7,058 bases of DNA from assembly GCA_021812905.1 (NCBI GenBank), contig JAKAMM010000088.1, forward strand, positions 1 to 7,058. The letters run 5' to 3'. The stretch is from Chloroflexota bacterium. GTDB lineage: Bacteria > Chloroflexota > Anaerolineae > Anaerolineales > Villigracilaceae. Shown one piece after another: positions 6,601 to 7,058 of the stretch (its first letter is position 1; each line of letters starts with the position of its first letter). The translations under genes and the position numbers were made by a program. Under the pieces are notes generated by a model, which did no database searches, was not told where the DNA came from, and worked only from the letters and a program-made list of their open reading frames with translations.

Positions 6601-6629
6601 TGGACGGAACAAGCAACAACCTGTATAAT
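6601..6629 (+). promoter_or_regulatory. candidate sigma-70-type promoter upstream of rpmJ
   Basis: A perfect -10 hexamer TATAAT lies at 6624-6629. Exactly 17 bases upstream is TGGACG (6601-6606), a 4-of-6 match to TTGACA that keeps the central GAC. Transcription would begin near 6635-6637, giving a leader of roughly 36 bases before rpmJ. It sits in the only gap of the window that is long enough for regulation. It could be chance, but the -10, spacing and location agree. Confidence 0.6.
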
Positions 6630-6657
6630 ACTGCGTCTTTGGTTGCACCAAGTAAGT

Positions 6658-6663
6658 AAGGAG
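6658..6663 (+). promoter_or_regulatory. ribosome binding site of rpmJ
   Basis: AAGGAG (in TAAGGAG) is 8 bases before the ATG at 6672. It is a strong site, as would suit independent initiation of the alpha-operon genes. Confidence 0.85.
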
Positions 6664-6671
6664 TAGTTATC

Positions 6672-6785
6672 ATGAAAGTATCACCTTCGGTTCGCAAGCG
6701 ATGTGCCAAGTGCCGTATTGTTCGGCGCAAGGGGACGGTCTATATCATTTGCGAAAATCCAAAACATAAACAGCGACAGGGTTAG
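6672..6785 (+). CDS. rpmJ: 50S ribosomal protein L36, zinc-ribbon form
   Basis: 37 residues, the classic length of short L36. The protein reads [20 protein letters not shown] and continues to [12 protein letters not shown]. Zinc ligands C11, C14, C27 and H32 are all present, so this is the zinc-containing (C+) form rather than the zinc-free paralog. L36 is the smallest large-subunit protein and binds near helices of the L7/L12-stalk side of 23S rRNA. It follows map directly, without the infA gene that commonly comes between, and precedes rpsM by 8 bases, which is the standard start of the alpha operon. The gene is very short but the match is nearly complete across its length. Confidence 0.98.
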   Translation: MKVSPSVRKRCAKCRIVRRKGTVYIICENPKHKQRQG

Positions 6786-6793
6786 TATCAGCT

Positions 6794-7058
6794 ATGGCGA
6801 GAATTGAAGGCGTTGACCTGCCCCGCAATAAGCGGGCTGAAGTGGGCTTGACCTATTTGTTTGGCGTCGGCCCGACGCGTTCGCGTGAAATTTTGGCCGC
6901 GACCAAAGTCAGTCCTGATACCCGTATCAAGGACCTGACCGAGGCCGAGGTCGCCGCGATCCGCGAATTTGTATCGAAGAACTATAAAGTGGAAGGCGAT
7001 CTGCGCCGTGAACAGCAGATGAACATTAAGCGCCTGATCGAGATCGGCTCTTATCGTG
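6794..7058 (+). CDS. rpsM: 30S ribosomal protein S13, N-terminal part (cut by window end)
   Basis: 88 codons plus one base are present; full S13 is about 120 residues, so the basic C-terminal tail that reaches tRNA is outside the window. S13 sits in the 30S head and bridges to L5 in the large subunit. Motifs: [20 protein letters not shown] (residues 1-20), [15 protein letters not shown] (21-35, helix-hairpin-helix-like; the family reads I-GIG-T-A--IL), [14 protein letters not shown] (47-60), [20 protein letters not shown] (67-86) and YR. The ATG at 6794 gives the canonical ARI(E/A)GVDLP start. The Shine-Dalgarno is weak (AGGG at 6778-6781, 12 bases away), so coupling to rpmJ is likely. Confidence 0.97.
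   Translation, partial: MARIEGVDLPRNKRAEVGLTYLFGVGPTRSREILAATKVSPDTRIKDLTEAEVAAIREFVSKNYKVEGDLRREQQMNIKRLIEIGSYR

Noticed and set aside
6613..6646. Possible terminator hairpin between map and rpmJ (GCAAC pairing with GTTGC)
   Set aside because: Only five base pairs with a loop of about 25 bases and no following T run, so it does not resemble a Rho-independent terminator.

Overview
The window is a stretch of the conserved bacterial spc ribosomal-protein operon running into the start of the alpha operon. All genes are on the + strand: rplN (3' end only), rplX, rplE, rpsN, rpsH, rplF, rplR, rpsE, rpmD, rplO, secY, adk, map, rpmJ, rpsM (5' part only). Identity is clear for every gene from conserved family motifs. 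The organism is a bacterium. The zinc-ribbon S14, the L24 with a four-cysteine tail, the secY-adk-map-rpmJ-rpsM order and the style of the L15, L5 and SecY sequences suggest Chloroflexota, perhaps Anaerolineae. That placement is an inference from remembered family patterns, not a search result. Base composition is moderate, somewhat above 50% GC by eye, and even across the window; nothing suggests recent transfer.

Layout: 1-3729 encodes ribosomal proteins of both subunits (L14 end, L24, L5, S14, S8, L6, L18, S5, L30, L15), with gaps of 1-21 bases and one 8-base overlap (rpsE/rpmD). Most have a clear Shine-Dalgarno sequence; rplF starts with GTG. From 3751 to 5127 lies secY, the channel subunit of the Sec translocon. 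From 5146 to 6573 lie adk (adenylate kinase) and map (type I methionine aminopeptidase). A 98-base gap (6574-6671), the longest in the window, holds a good sigma-70-type promoter candidate. rpmJ (L36) and the first 88 codons of rpsM (S13) follow. No stretch longer than 300 bases lacks a gene.

The genes work together in making and maturing proteins: ribosomal proteins build the ribosome, SecY exports or inserts nascent chains, MetAP removes the initiator methionine, and Adk balances adenine nucleotides. Dense packing and overlaps imply co-transcription and translational coupling. The promoter candidate before rpmJ would let the alpha-operon genes also be transcribed separately.

This is a housekeeping region and I found no evidence of a new biological system. 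Points worth a second look are modest: infA is absent from its common place between map and rpmJ, with a promoter candidate in the gap; the Adk LID zinc site has lost one cysteine in perfect register (C-x2-Q-x16-C-x2-D); MetAP has Ser instead of the usual Gly before its metal-binding His; and S5 has lost a usually conserved proline.
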